Positions 34,401 through 44,570 of a stretch of DNA of 64,000 bases are shown here, in pieces. A model generated the notes under the pieces. That model was not told the DNA's origin. It saw only the letters and a list, made by a program, of their open reading frames with translations, and ran no database searches. Every line of letters begins with the position of its first letter. Position 1 is the first letter of the stretch. This DNA comes from Carex sylvatica. Lineage: Eukaryota > Streptophyta > Magnoliopsida > Poales > Cyperaceae. The stretch is from positions 1 to 64,000 of the forward strand of contig CAXKVR010000068.1 of NCBI GenBank assembly GCA_964058845.1, given 5' to 3'. The position numbers and the translations under genes were made by a program.

Positions 34401-36192
34401 GAAATGCCGAATCTATACTGATCATCAAAGTCTGAAATACATCTTCATGCAAAAGGAGTTAAATTTGAGACAAAGGCGGTGGTTAGAATTGATGAAAGAC
34501 TATGACTTGGATATCCAGTATCATGCAGGAAAAGCGAACAGTGTAGCAGATGCGTTGAGCGGAAAGAGTCAGGTAAACCTGGCGTCGGTGATTACAAGTG
34601 AAACTCATCTTCTCGAGGAAATGCGCAGAATGGAAATACATGTTGGTGCGTCACGCGAATTAGCGTTGGAAGTTGCATCTAAATGTAATAGAAGTGAGGT
34701 TGGGACTAGCGCAACTGCAATTGCGTCGGTTGTGCTAGCAGCGGTTGAAATCCGATCGGAATTACACGAGCAGATTCGTGCAGAGCAACAGACTGATCCG
34801 AGATGTCAGAAATTCAAACTGCACTATGAGTCAAATGCAGATTCACCGTTTCAAGTTCAAGAAGATGGCATCTTGCGGTTTCACGACCGCATTTGTGTAC
34901 CAAGTAATTCGGAATTGAAAGATCTGATTTTGTCAGAGGCGCACAATTCGAGATACGCTATCCATCCGGGAGAGGTAAAAATGTATCAAGATCTAAAGAA
35001 GTATTTTTGGTGGCCAAAGATGAAAAAGGAAGTACAAAGGTACGTTGAAAAGTGTCAAATATGTCAGCAAGTTAAAGCGGATCGGCAGAGAAAAGCAGGA
35101 TTACTAAGACCGCTGGAAATACCTACAAGGAAGTTTGAATCAATCACGATGGATTTCGTAAGTGGATTTCCGAGAACTGTCGGAAGGTATAATACAGTTT
35201 GGGTGATTGTGGATCGATTAACGAAGATAGCGCATTTCATTCCGCTTCGAATTGAAACATCTGGGCCAGAATTGGCGGAATTGTTCCTGAAATATCAGTT
35301 CAAGTACCATGGTTGCTCGCGCAATATTATTTCTGACCGAGATCCTCGGTTCACTTCTCATTTCTGGGAGAGTTTTCAAGAAACAATGGGTACCAAGTTG
35401 AGATTCAGTACCGCGCACCATCCTCAGACTGACGGTCAGTCTGAGCGCACCATTCAGACGCTGGAAGACATGTTGCGCTCCTGCGCGCTATGTTTACAAG
35501 GTTCGTGGGTTGATCATTTGTATCTGGTGGAGTTTGCGTATAACAATAGTTATCATTCGAGCATTGGTATGTCACCGCAAGAGGCGCTGACAGGGCAGCA
35601 GTGCCGTACTCCATTGTGGTGGGGACCAGCGGGTACCTATCCACCTACAGGGCCGCAAATGTTAGAAGAAATTGCTGAGAAAACGAAGATGGTTCTGAGT
35701 CGGCTCAAGTCGGCTCAAGAAAGGCAAAAGAAATATGCGGATGTTCACCGAAGACCGTTGGAATTTCAAGAAAGTGATCACGTATGGCTTCGAGTTTCGT
35801 CTGTCAGAGGCGTGCATCGATTTGGTGTTTCGGGCAAGCTAAGTCCCCGATATATTGGGCCGTTCCAGATTTTGCGACGAGTTGGGCCGGTTGCATACGA
35901 GCTTGCATTACCACCAGCGTTGGATCGGGTTCATCCGGTATTCCATGTATCACAGCTACGCAAATATGTGCGAGATCCGTCGCATTGTATTGATCACTCG
36001 GGTTTACACGTACAAGATGATCTGACATATCAAGAAGAACCAATGCAGATATTGGACCGAAAAGAGCAACGGCTACGAAGCAAAGTGATTCGGCTCGTGT
36101 TGGTAAAATGGGGACGCCATTCCGATAAGGAAGCGACGTGGGAGCTCGAAAAGAGTATCCGAGAAAAGTATCCGGAGTTATTCGACAATTAA
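31429..36192 (+). CDS. Gag-pol polyprotein of the Tekay-like retrotransposon
   Basis: An uninterrupted frame of 1587 residues from the ATG at 31429 ([13 protein letters not shown]); an in-frame ATG at 31414 adds five residues. Domains in order: retrotransposon gag (about 85-185); a Ser/Gly/Ala-rich linker around a CX2CX4HX4C zinc knuckle (334-347); aspartic protease with the DTG triad at 453; reverse transcriptase with FIDD (787-790, the YxDD position); RNase H with TDAS (935) and TDHQSLKY; integrase with an HHCC-like zinc region (from about 1179) and D1242, D1303, E1339 (the D-x-35-E spacing); a GPY/F-like motif ([16 protein letters not shown]); and a chromodomain-like end ([16 protein letters not shown]). 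All catalytic residues are present, so the element may be autonomous. It is a plant retrotransposon, not a crop virus. Confidence 0.96.
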   Translation: METPHRGRGRPRRNTKLIIEPAVDQAGAGPAGAEGTGGVGGAPDRDRDIDDRLIAAYERGRQAEMRDAAPVVRGGAPEEFRRLYDSFLRLNPPRYDGTGGYAAAEEWLAQINAKLNLCRAPEDDKVEVTEQQLEGDARFWWDGARRSYVGEEARIPWEWFEQQFNRRFLSNIQREALRRKFLELRQNGRPVGDYNSEFLALSRYASDIQNDAARYHRHYLDGLDGNISMIVDTPTATELQSMMDHAEQIEMHGKRRKEQLTERNVKQKDAQSGQMSRSRGGPSFARPPRSNMAPRPPFRQTSMPGFRPVIPSQWCRSCNQAHDEVECRRKTSACFICGSAGHWARECPNALMRMRGAGSAGGSASVGRGAPTWRGRGASQAGGASASRASSAGSVGRVSGAGSVGRNDGRAAANALNIAGTSRNAATALGNDQTDVMTGILSISDQDAYCLIDTGCSHSIVSRELVEKGSWPIETCNQVVNVQTPFGSTDQGITLCRNRKIKIDGREFEVDLLVMEITGYDVLLGMDWLTRHAATIDCPHRRIHFANSRGMSCILNCREIGKLTPCISAVEMKHLLESGCDAYLAAVVYAPAAVPDISTIPVVSEFVDVFPEEIVGLPPEREVEFGIELVPGTTPISKAPYRMAPAELKELKAQLEDMLENGFIRPSTSPWGAPVLFVKKKDGTLRLCIDYRELNKVTVKNKYPLPRIYDLFDQLQGSSIYSKIDLRTGYHQLRIRPSDVDKTAFRTRYGHYEYLVMPFGLTNAPAAFMDLMHRVFHDLLDSTVVVFIDDILVYSRSREEHEVHLRIVLQRLREHQLFAKLSKCEFWLEEVTFLGHVVSGKGLAVDSEKIRAVTDWKRPETVTEIRSFLGLAGYYRRFVLGFSRLAAPLTKLLHKGVKFDWGTAQDKSFEELKSRLVSAPVLAMPTADKEYTVYTDASRLGLGCVLMQDDHVIAYASRQLRPHEQNYPTHDLELAAVIFALKIWRHYLYGVKCRIYTDHQSLKYIFMQKELNLRQRRWLELMKDYDLDIQYHAGKANSVADALSGKSQVNLASVITSETHLLEEMRRMEIHVGASRELALEVASKCNRSEVGTSATAIASVVLAAVEIRSELHEQIRAEQQTDPRCQKFKLHYESNADSPFQVQEDGILRFHDRICVPSNSELKDLILSEAHNSRYAIHPGEVKMYQDLKKYFWWPKMKKEVQRYVEKCQICQQVKADRQRKAGLLRPLEIPTRKFESITMDFVSGFPRTVGRYNTVWVIVDRLTKIAHFIPLRIETSGPELAELFLKYQFKYHGCSRNIISDRDPRFTSHFWESFQETMGTKLRFSTAHHPQTDGQSERTIQTLEDMLRSCALCLQGSWVDHLYLVEFAYNNSYHSSIGMSPQEALTGQQCRTPLWWGPAGTYPPTGPQMLEEIAEKTKMVLSRLKSAQERQKKYADVHRRPLEFQESDHVWLRVSSVRGVHRFGVSGKLSPRYIGPFQILRRVGPVAYELALPPALDRVHPVFHVSQLRKYVRDPSHCIDHSGLHVQDDLTYQEEPMQILDRKEQRLRSKVIRLVLVKWGRHSDKEATWELEKSIREKYPELFDN

Positions 36193-36227
36193 GGTACGAA
36201 ATCAAGTTCAGCGGACTGAACTTCATT

Positions 36228-36243
36228 TTAAGGGGGGGAGAAA
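36228..36243 (+). promoter_or_regulatory. Polypurine tract
   Basis: AAGGGGGGGAGAAA lies directly against the TG of the right LTR (36244), as needed for plus-strand DNA priming. The context is 36 bp past the gag-pol stop. Confidence 0.9.
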
Positions 36244-38971
36244 TGTGACATAATGAATTTTATAATAAATATTTTATACTGACTGATTGAATTAAGGCGT
36301 TAAGAATCGAATAATAAATATAGAAAAACGGTCCAGTGCGGATGGATGACCCGCACTGCGGGTGGCTTCACCCGCACTGGGAGAAGTTCCTTAATAAACG
36401 GCTGCAATTTCCTCTGGGTGCGGATGGTGGTGCGGATGGGCACACGCACTGCGGGTGAGTTCTGTACTCTTCTGAAAATTTCGCTAAGTACTGAATGCGG
36501 ATGGGAGCATCCGCACTGGCCTCAGTGCGTCCGCACTAGGCTCGGACATTTTTCTGCGCCGTGAGTGCGGCTGGATGGATCCGCAGTGCGGATGATCGGT
36601 CCGCACTGGGGTGTGTATTTGCTATTTGCGCTATGAGTGCGGCTGGACGTATCCGCAGTGCGGATGATTGGTCCGCACTGGGGTATGTGTTTGTTATTTG
36701 CGCAGAATGCGGCTGGATGGATCCGCAGTGCGGATGAGTGATCCGCACTGGGGTGTATTATGTGCTATTTTTGATATTTTTGAGGGACTTATTTGCAAAA
36801 TGGATAAACTAAACATCTTCTCTCTTTATTTTCCTCGTTTTAATAAATAAAATATTACATAAGGGCCTATTTGTAATAAATATTTTCAAGTTGTTAATAA
36901 CTAAAAGTTGGAGGGTTATTTTGCAAAATTCCAATTATTACTTAAATCTCTTTCTTCTTCTTTCATTTTCCACCGAAGCAAATGAAATAAAATCGTGAAG
37001 TTAGGTTTAGCCGAAGCAGAAAAGGGAAAGAGAGAGAGAGAGAGAAATTGAACGCGGAAACTGATCGGACTGACCGGAAAATCGAGAGTCGAGCTGAATT
37101 GACGATCCTTGATCGATTAGAAAGCTTCAATTTGGTATATCTTTCTCCCTTGGTAATTTCTTGAAAATCCTAATTTATTCGATTTATTCGATTTGTCGTG
37201 ATTTCGGTTGAAACTTGTGATTAGGGTTTCGTAATCGAGTTCTAGCTCGATTATTGGTTAATTTGTGATATTTGATACGATTTATCTTCCTTTTCTCTTG
37301 GAAACCCTAATTCAATTGATTTGTTATATTTTGGTGAAATTCGAATTCGAATTTGATTTGAGACGTTATAACTCGATGATCGAATCGATTTGCTTGTGGA
37401 ATTTGGAATTGAACTAAGGTTTTGGGGTTGGATTGTAATGGAAATGAATTATGATAGTTTCATGTGAAATTCGGGAAATTCGGGAATTAATCGAGTTATA
37501 ACTTTGTAAAGCATATCGATTCATGTTGTTTATTCAGAACTACTGATGAATATGGAATCCGAATTAGGGTTTGGTAATGGTGTTAATTATCCGATATTAA
37601 TCGAACGCGTTAATCGAATTTAACGTGTAAAATAGGTGGTAATCATACGAGGCAAAGGATTTTTGGATCGTTCGAGACGCCTGAGCCTTAGTCGAGCGTG
37701 CTATTACTCAGGTGCGGGGTTTCTGGACTTGTCTGATAGTTTATATTCAGAAATTAAACTGTGTTTTGATTCATGTAATTAAACTGTGTTTCGATTCATA
37801 TGCATTGCATTGCCCAAATAAAGTGAAAACTTGAATTGTTTAATCTGATTGATTTGCATGCTGGTATGGTTATTATTTGTGTTGATCTGAATGATCTGAT
37901 TTTGGAATTAAAGTCACCGTGCTTTATATCACCATCGGTTGGTGGATATGGTATTATGGTCATCCACCGTGATGACGTCACCCAGGGGGTGAATCCGGAT
38001 TTGTCAAAGTCTAATGCATGGACGTTTGACGCTCAGTGTTCTAAAGCTTTAGATCGTCTGACCTTCGGCAGTTCCCAGTACCGGTTGGGACGAAGGGTAA
38101 GTGACTTTGTATTATGATTTTGGTTATGGGTGACTGTGTATCGGAGGCATTACCCAGGGGGTAACGCGTTTGGATGGTCAATTGGATTTATATGGATTTC
38201 CGGATATGAATTGGAACCAGACTTTTAATTAAACAGTTAAGCCTGTAACTACAGATGAGTGTCATGAGAAAAGGTTTTACCTGGTACAGCCGTCTGTAGG
38301 TGTCTGTAACCCTACAGATGAGTGGGAACGAATTGGGGTCCAGTTTGGTGGAACATCTGTAGTTACTACCAGATATTCTGAAATCGAGTTAAACCAAATA
38401 TTGTGTGCTTGAATTTCATCTTGGCAATTCCTGATTTGTGATTTCATTTGAATAAATGTTGTCGGGTCTGTGCATTTATGTTTATATATGATTATAAACT
38501 GATTTGAGCTTTATTTGTGTTTACTTTTTGAATATAATCTTTGATTGCAAGTCCAGGGACGATTTGTGGCAATTTATCGCACTGAGAATTCAATTCTCAT
38601 CCCCTCTTTTGGGTTAATTTTTCAGGTACCGGTTCGACGGATCCGAGAGAGACACGAGGTCGGTAGGCCTGGTTTCACCGCTGCTTAGATTGTTCGGTAT
38701 TGTGACATTAGAGATTATGTATATCTTTATGTTTTGATTGTATATATATACATTCTCTATGTCATCCTGTGATGCGTATCCATCGAGATACGGGTTTGTA
38801 TGATATTACCTGACCAGTTGGGATTTATGAACTGTTTTTCTTAGTTATTTGTTTGTTTGTTTGGTTGTGTTTTACTTTCTATTATATCGTACTTGCCTTG
38901 TAGGCATACGGGCAACCGTATGTCTACGGCAGGAGGCACCCGTCACGCCTCGTGGGCTGCGGGGTGTGACA
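36244..38971 (+). repeat. 3' LTR of the Tekay-like element
   Basis: Copy of 28549-31275, one base longer through an extra A in the GCAGAAA(A)GGG run. Visible substitutions include GACCTAAGG/GAACTAAGG, CAAAGAATTTC/CAAAGGATTTT, CGTATGTAGG/CGTCTGTAGG and CCGTATATC/CCGTATGTC. Confidence 0.95.
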
Positions 38972-39199
38972 AAAGTCAAAACTTAAAAACGCTGGATGCA
39001 GACGGATTTACGGAGCTGTGACCTGTGAGTGACAGCTCCTATACAATTGTATGGAAATTGTTTGAAATTTAGTAGAGTTTTTACAAATTTGAGCCATTCA
39101 AATTTGTTGTGTTGAAATGTTGAAAAGAGTTATTGCATAAATTGTTTTTTAAGATGTTTATTAAGAGCTTTGTTGTGCGGAGCTTTCTCTTGGGCTTCT

Positions 39200-39855
39200 C
39201 TCTAGAGAAGGAAATATATGCCGTGATTTGATCATCAAATCACGTGATGTGAAATAATGTGATTAAAATGGTGGTGGATGGTCATATCACTTGTAGTCAC
39301 GCCATGATCATACATTACGTAATTATACGTGATGTAATCATACGTGACGTAAATTAGTCACGTCAAACTTTTTTTTTTATATTTTAATTTAAATTATTGA
39401 AAATATAGAAAAAATATATTTTATATTTTAATTTAAATTGTTGAAAATACAGAAAAAAGATATAAAATATATGAAAAATTCTAAAATAAGTTAATATTGT
39501 TGCAATTTTTTTTTGAGAAATAACAGTTGGACATCTAACATTATTTTAAAAATTCAAATTACAAATATTCATTAGACTAAACAAGAAAAAATAAAAATCA
39601 GTACTACATGAGTACCAGTATCACTGAACTTACACTAAAAGATAAACATGAATATTCTATGCTTACTAAAAAAGTTAGATACTTTATGTTTAATATTGTG
39701 ACGTGATGTGACTAGTTTGCATGACGTGAAGTGACGTGTAATTTTCGCTCGACTGCAGTCACGTTACGCAACACGCGAATCACATCATACAATCAACACA
39801 CGTGACGTGACGTGACTAATCATGCCGTGACTAATCGACACACGTGACGTTCTCT
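39200..39855. mobile_element. ACGTGAC-rich repeat block, probable non-autonomous DNA transposon
   Basis: Dense direct and inverted copies of ACGTGACGTGAC/GTCACGTCACGT lie at both ends (39236-39370 and 39700-39850) around an AT-rich centre. Two subterminal repeat clusters flanking a plain centre are typical of hAT or CACTA-type non-autonomous elements. Terminal repeats and target duplication could not be identified. Confidence 0.5.
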
Positions 39856-40189
39856 CGGCACCTCCTTTCACACTTGTCCATCATATTTATCTGACCAAAT
39901 TTGTAGTAGCAAGTTAATATGTACAGGGGCATGACCCCTATTCCTTTCGCCAAAAAATTAGAAAAAGAAATAGTAGCAGCAGTTATACTTTTCTTAATAT
40001 AATATTGATTTAATTCAAAAAAAATAAAATAAGTTGATTTAATGTATAAGAATATACAAACATTTTTCACACTGTTCCTATATATGGCTCCTCTTAGCTG
40101 GAATGATATTTTAGTTTATACTTACTAATTTATTGATTTTCCATTTTGGATAAGATACAAAAACCATGTAGAGAGAAAAACACCAAGAA

Positions 40190-40395
40190 TTCTTAGTATG
40201 TCCTTTTGTATTTGTATGAGTTACAAATATATGATGTAGGCATCTTGCATTGCACTCCTGGGTGATCATCATAACAGCACCAGGTATGGATTTATTGAGT
40301 TTGACAAGGTAATTTTGCAATAAAGCCATCTAAAAGAATTCAATTGATATAAAAATGTGTTTATATTTTTCCGAATTTGGCTTTTTGTCGGATGT
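40190..40395. repeat. Segment repeated in inverted orientation at 58 kb
   Basis: GATGTAGGCATCTTGCATTG, GGTGATCATCATAACAGCAC, CAATAAAGCCATCTAAAAGA and ATATAAAAATGTG reappear as the reverse complement at 58050-58200. No ORF of note; it may be part of a duplicated gene-flanking block or a repeat. Confidence 0.6.
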
Positions 40396-40644
40396 ATCCT
40401 TACTGCTTAAAATATTGTTCTTCTTTTTCCCTTTCTCTATGTAAGAAATATTTGCTAATGTTTGCTCATGTCAGCTTAAGCAAAGTAATTATGCATATCA
40501 CTTTCATAATTAGCTTAAGAAAAAGTTGTGCATGCATTTTTCTTGAAGCAAAAAGAAATTTCATATGCCCCTCTAAAACATGGGGCATATTTCTGATAAA
40601 GACTACTTATAATATCCATTAAAGTACCAAAATAAAGAAGAGAA

Positions 40645-41010
40645 GGGATTCACTTACAATATTTGTAAGTTACAATATTTTATAATAATTCGGTGTTGCG
40701 ATTTTTAAAATCCAAACAGTCGATTCAAATCGTTTAACATCATCTCTATATTAAAACGTGCTTAGAGATCATATTTTACATTTTCGTTTGAATTTTTTAC
40801 TATTAAAATGTGCTTAGAGATCAATTATGGACCAATGAAAAACAATCGTTTTGTAAAATACTTAATAAATAGTAAAAAAAAATATATATATCTCCAAGTA
40901 CATTTTAATATAGAGATCATATTGAACGGTTTGGATCGACTGTTTGAACTTTGAAAATTACAAAACCGAATTGTGGTAAGATGTTGTAAGTGGATCCCTC
41001 AATAAATAAA
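40645..41010. mobile_element. Foldback MITE, AACGGTTCGAA core in a GGGATTCACTTACAA shell
   Basis: Outer arms GGGATTCACTTACAA... and ...TTGTAAGTGGATCCC enclose the shared core (TCGATTCAAATCGTTTAACAT..., ...ATTGAACGGTTTGGATCGAC). AAAATGTGCTTAGAGATCA is repeated once inside the left arm. Confidence 0.7.
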
Positions 41011-41194
41011 CTCAGATAATTGAATGGGAGGTTACTTCAGTGATACATCGAAATAAAATAGGGAACCATGTGTGCATAAATATTTAAAAAGTTAGATGTG
41101 GTTCTTCTATAATTAAGATTGAGATGTGGTTCTTCTATTTCCTGTTATATATTGATCCAAATTCACAACTCTGTGCACCTCATATTTTAGTGCA

Positions 41195-41605
41195 GAAATC
41201 TTGTGCGCAAGGTGTTTGAGGAAATGCTTTAATGCATATGAGCAAATCAGAAAATGAAGGGCTGCCCCTGTATTGATATGCTAAAACTTGAGTCCTGTGT
41301 GTGAGTTATACGGGGGTGATTAATGAGCGAGCATGAGTGAGTTGGGTATGCTCATGTTCGGTTTATTAAGGTAATGAGTAAGTTGATAATGAGTGAATTG
41401 TTAATAAATTTTTAGCGAGCAAATTATGAGCAATTTACTCAATCCTTGTTATACCTCTACCATTTCTATGATGTATTGAAGCATTTCACTGAAGGACATG
41501 TTATCTTTAGTAAATGTAGAGCCTTCAGTTTATCTATATGAGATCTATTTTTGTGGTTATGATGATCTTCCGGTTTTGAACCTTTTTTGTTATGATAATT
41601 TATGG
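41195..41605 (+). pseudogene. Fragment of an F-box/FBD gene (fifth family member)
   Basis: TGCAGAAATCTTGTGCGCAAGGTGTTT...AAAATGAAG (about 41202-41258) matches the leader and start region of the other F-box genes, especially paralogue C. After a large gap, ATTTCACTGAAGGACATGTTATC...GATGATCTTCCGGTTTTGAACC (about 41483-41587) matches the end of exon 1 (ISLKNMSSL..DD.P.LNL). The F-box and most LRRs are gone. Identified only by similarity to the paralogues. Confidence 0.65.
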
Positions 41606-41800
41606 AAAAATTATCATATCATTTTATATAGTTTCTTATTAGTATGATTAGATTAATTTATACAATATTTCATTTGTTTTTAATTTTTTATTTAATAATA
41701 TATGACAAAATTGATTGACACAACAGTTTAAATTATTTAATTTAATTAATAGATTATATGTTTAAAATTAAATATGTGACGAATAATTAATAAGTATGAG

Positions 41801-42198
41801 TGAGGCTATGGTGCTTTGTAAAGCGCGGATCGACATGTATTATGGATTCATATCTATATTTTTAAAATTTAAACAATCGATCTGAACTGCTCAGTATAAT
41901 CTCATATCAAATATAGTTGTTCACCGGATTTTACTTTTTTTTTAGAATTTCTTTGTTATTTTTAAATAGGTTGAAAATCACCACTTTTGGATGTTCTAGA
42001 ATTTTTAAATTAGGTGTTTTTTTACTCCTTTAATTATTGAAAAATGTTTTAAAAAATATAAAGTTTGATTTTCAAGTATTTTTTTTTCATATGAAAATTA
42101 TGTTAAACGGTTCAGATCAACTATTTAAACTTTGAAAATAAAATATTGATCTACTGTACACATCAATGTGCGCTTTGCAAAATAGCATAGCCTCACTC
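41801..42198. mobile_element. Foldback MITE, AACGGT core in a GAGTGAGGCTATGG shell
   Basis: Outer arms GAGTGAGGCTATGGTGCTTTG and CAAAATAGCATAGCCTCACTC. The inner arms again hold CAATCGATCTGAACTG and AACGGTTCAGATCAACTATT. CTCATAT/CATATGA stretches flank the centre. Confidence 0.7.
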
Positions 42199-42344
42199 TC
42201 ATATTTTTTATATTTTATTATATTACGTACATATAATATATTTATTTATTTGTTATAAATTTTTAGTATGAGAATATAATAAAATAGAAAAATTATTATG
42301 TACATAAAGAAAAAGATTCATCTTTAGGTAAACAAATTAACCAA

Positions 42345-44330
42345 AGATCCCATGATTTGCAAAGACCTTTGCATCAAATACTTTGACTTGTGGCAGCAGC
42401 TCGAGGTTTATGAAGTATTTGTCTTTGCAAACTTAATGTGGTCAATTTGGAAGGCTTGGTGTATGCAAATGTATGCCTGTAAGGCGATGAATCCACAATC
42501 TGTTATAGAGTGTCGCAACTGGAAGGCTTCTAATCATGGTTCCGAAAATCGGCCGATTCCGATTCAACTCGGCCTAGTTAACTCGGAATCGGGCGGGACC
42601 GGGCCGAGTTTCACCCGAGTCTCACGCCTGTACGAGTTTTTTTTGGCAAAACTCGGATGAACAGTACTTGACTCGGTCGAGTTATCCGATTTTTCTGCCG
42701 AGTCAACCGAGTTTTACTCTGAGTTGATCCGATTCAAAGAAAAAATGGCGGATTCTCACCAATTTCGACCGAGTCTCAGCTGGCTTTGATGTCGTAGGGT
42801 GACTTGGACAGCAAGAGGCTTGAAGAAAGGCTGAACAAGGAGTTTGAGGTGATTCTCTTCTATTTGAGGCCGATTCCGCATCTTTTACGCGTCAATTTGG
42901 GCTTATCATTGTCGATTTGAGAAAATCTGTTCGATTTGGGACAAAAGAAAGGAAGAACTCTGTGAGGAAGAAAGAGAAATGTATACATTTTTATAAATGA
43001 ACTTGGTTTAATAGACCACTAGGTTTAGACGTGAAAAAGGGTTTGGTCCACAGTGGACCAGTGGCAACAAAAAAGAATGAGTTGAAGATACATTTAGTCA
43101 AACATATATTCATTAAAGTAGAATCTCAAAGATCAATTGGCACACGGAATTTTCTTCTCAGCATACTATACTTTGGAAACTCAATTATAAAATTAATTTG
43201 AACTATCATATAAATTGAGAAATTATTATAATATGAATTGAGAAACTATCGGATAATATTCATTCGAATTGTAATAATATGAACAAGTGAGAAATTATTA
43301 TAATATTTATTTACTTAAATATAATTATTAATATTAAACAATAATTTTCATGCTTATTCATACTTGATTCTAGCTAGATATTTTTAAGTTGTATGATTGT
43401 AATAATATCTTTGTCAAAATTAATTATGGAATTACAATAATTAATTTAATCATTTAATAATTGCTATCCATATTTTTTTTATTTAATTTAATCATTTAAT
43501 TCTTTTACAATATAAATTTTTGCGAATGACCTGCGTGAATTTTCTAAATTATAGATCTATTTATAACTCGTAAAATTCTAATTATAATCACACCATAATA
43601 ATTCATCATTTAATTGTAGATTTAATATTTGTTTTAATCGGTGCAGAAGTTCTATTTGAATTTTACAATCCGTCCATTCTCATGTTTGCTAAATATTTTA
43701 CTCAATTTTACTATTTTATTTGAGTGTAATATTTTGTCTTAATTAACATAGTTGTTTTACAAATTATTTTTATCATTTTTTTTCTATTTTTTTGCTACAA
43801 AACAAGGGTTTTGTCAAAAATACCTGAGTTACCAATTTGATTCTGACCGATTCATCCGATTCTGACTCGGCGGTCAAAAATCCGATTCTGATTCCGATTC
43901 CGATTTCCGGAATCATGCTTCTAATTGATGTGCATGTGGTAACCCAAGAAGACATGCCACGCAGTGTTGCTGCGTAGGCCATGCTTTCTTCCTGAGTTGA
44001 TGGATTGTTCTGTGTTTTAAAGGTTGCGAGTTGGTACTAGTATTGGGTTCAATACTCATGAGATTTTTTGACGTTTCATATGAAGGCGTTGGCTTTGGTG
44101 GGTGGTATGCAAGTTGCTATAGAGCACTACACAGACTCTTAGCAACGTACTGGTGCATTTACTGACTACGGATCAGGTTCTGGTTAGCATTTGATAGACA
44201 GGCACATCCCAAGGTGATGCAGATTTTGGATATCTTATGTCATTACAGGGTATTCAAATGTTTGTATATTTCACGGGAATGAAAGCCTGGCACTTGAAGT
44301 TTCGTTGTTGTTTGGAATTACGCCAAAGGT
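42345..44330 (+). pseudogene. LINE 3' relic (RNase H-like end), split by a hAT-like element
   Basis: The left part (42352-42533) encodes FANLMWSIWKAWCMQMYACK, like the WxIWKxRN stretch after the zf-RVT domain of plant LINE polyproteins. The right part (43925-44330) encodes, in shifting frames, pieces such as ALALVGGMQVAIEH and FSNVCIFHG-like text that resemble the RNase H (RVT_3) tail. Stops and shifts throughout. The join between the halves is restored if 42534-43916 plus one target copy is removed. Confidence 0.5.
42534..43916. mobile_element. hAT-like element with ACTCGG/CGAGT subterminal repeats
   Basis: GCTTCTAA stands at both ends (42526-42533 and 43917-43924), an 8-bp target duplication as in hAT elements. 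Imperfect terminal repeats: ATGGTTCCGAAAATCGG at the left against CCGATTTCCGGAATCAT at the right. Near the left end GACTCGG, CGAGTT and CCGAGT recur about 15 times, and a few copies lie at the right end. No transposase in the 1.4 kb. Confidence 0.75.
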
Positions 44331-44570
44331 ATTGGAAAAGGTGATCAGATCAGACTTGCACACACTTGTATAATTACACTCGAAAGAAAGAACATGCAGA
44401 CAGCTCTTTTGACAAAGAATAAAACCAATTAATCATATATGAAATTTGTAATTGAAATTTAATTTAATTACTTGCAGACATTTATGAGTTATGCAAATCC
44501 AATTTCATCTAAGCAGAAACACTAACATATACTTGCAGCTAACTAGTTACATCAAAGACGTGTCGTTGAC

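Larger units (their letters stand above)
28549..38971 (+). mobile_element. Complete Tekay/Del-like Ty3/gypsy LTR retrotransposon
   Basis: A 10.4-kb element bounded by AAAGT target duplications. It comprises a 2727-bp left LTR, the primer-binding site, one long gag-pol frame, a polypurine tract and a 2728-bp right LTR. By eye the LTRs differ at only about eight substitutions and one indel (about 99.7% identity), implying a recent insertion. The very long LTRs, initiator-Met primer site, single gag-pol frame and C-terminal chromodomain-like tail fit the Tekay/Del chromovirus clade. Transcription would run in the same direction as paralogue B just upstream, so readthrough into or from that gene is possible. 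Confidence 0.95.
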
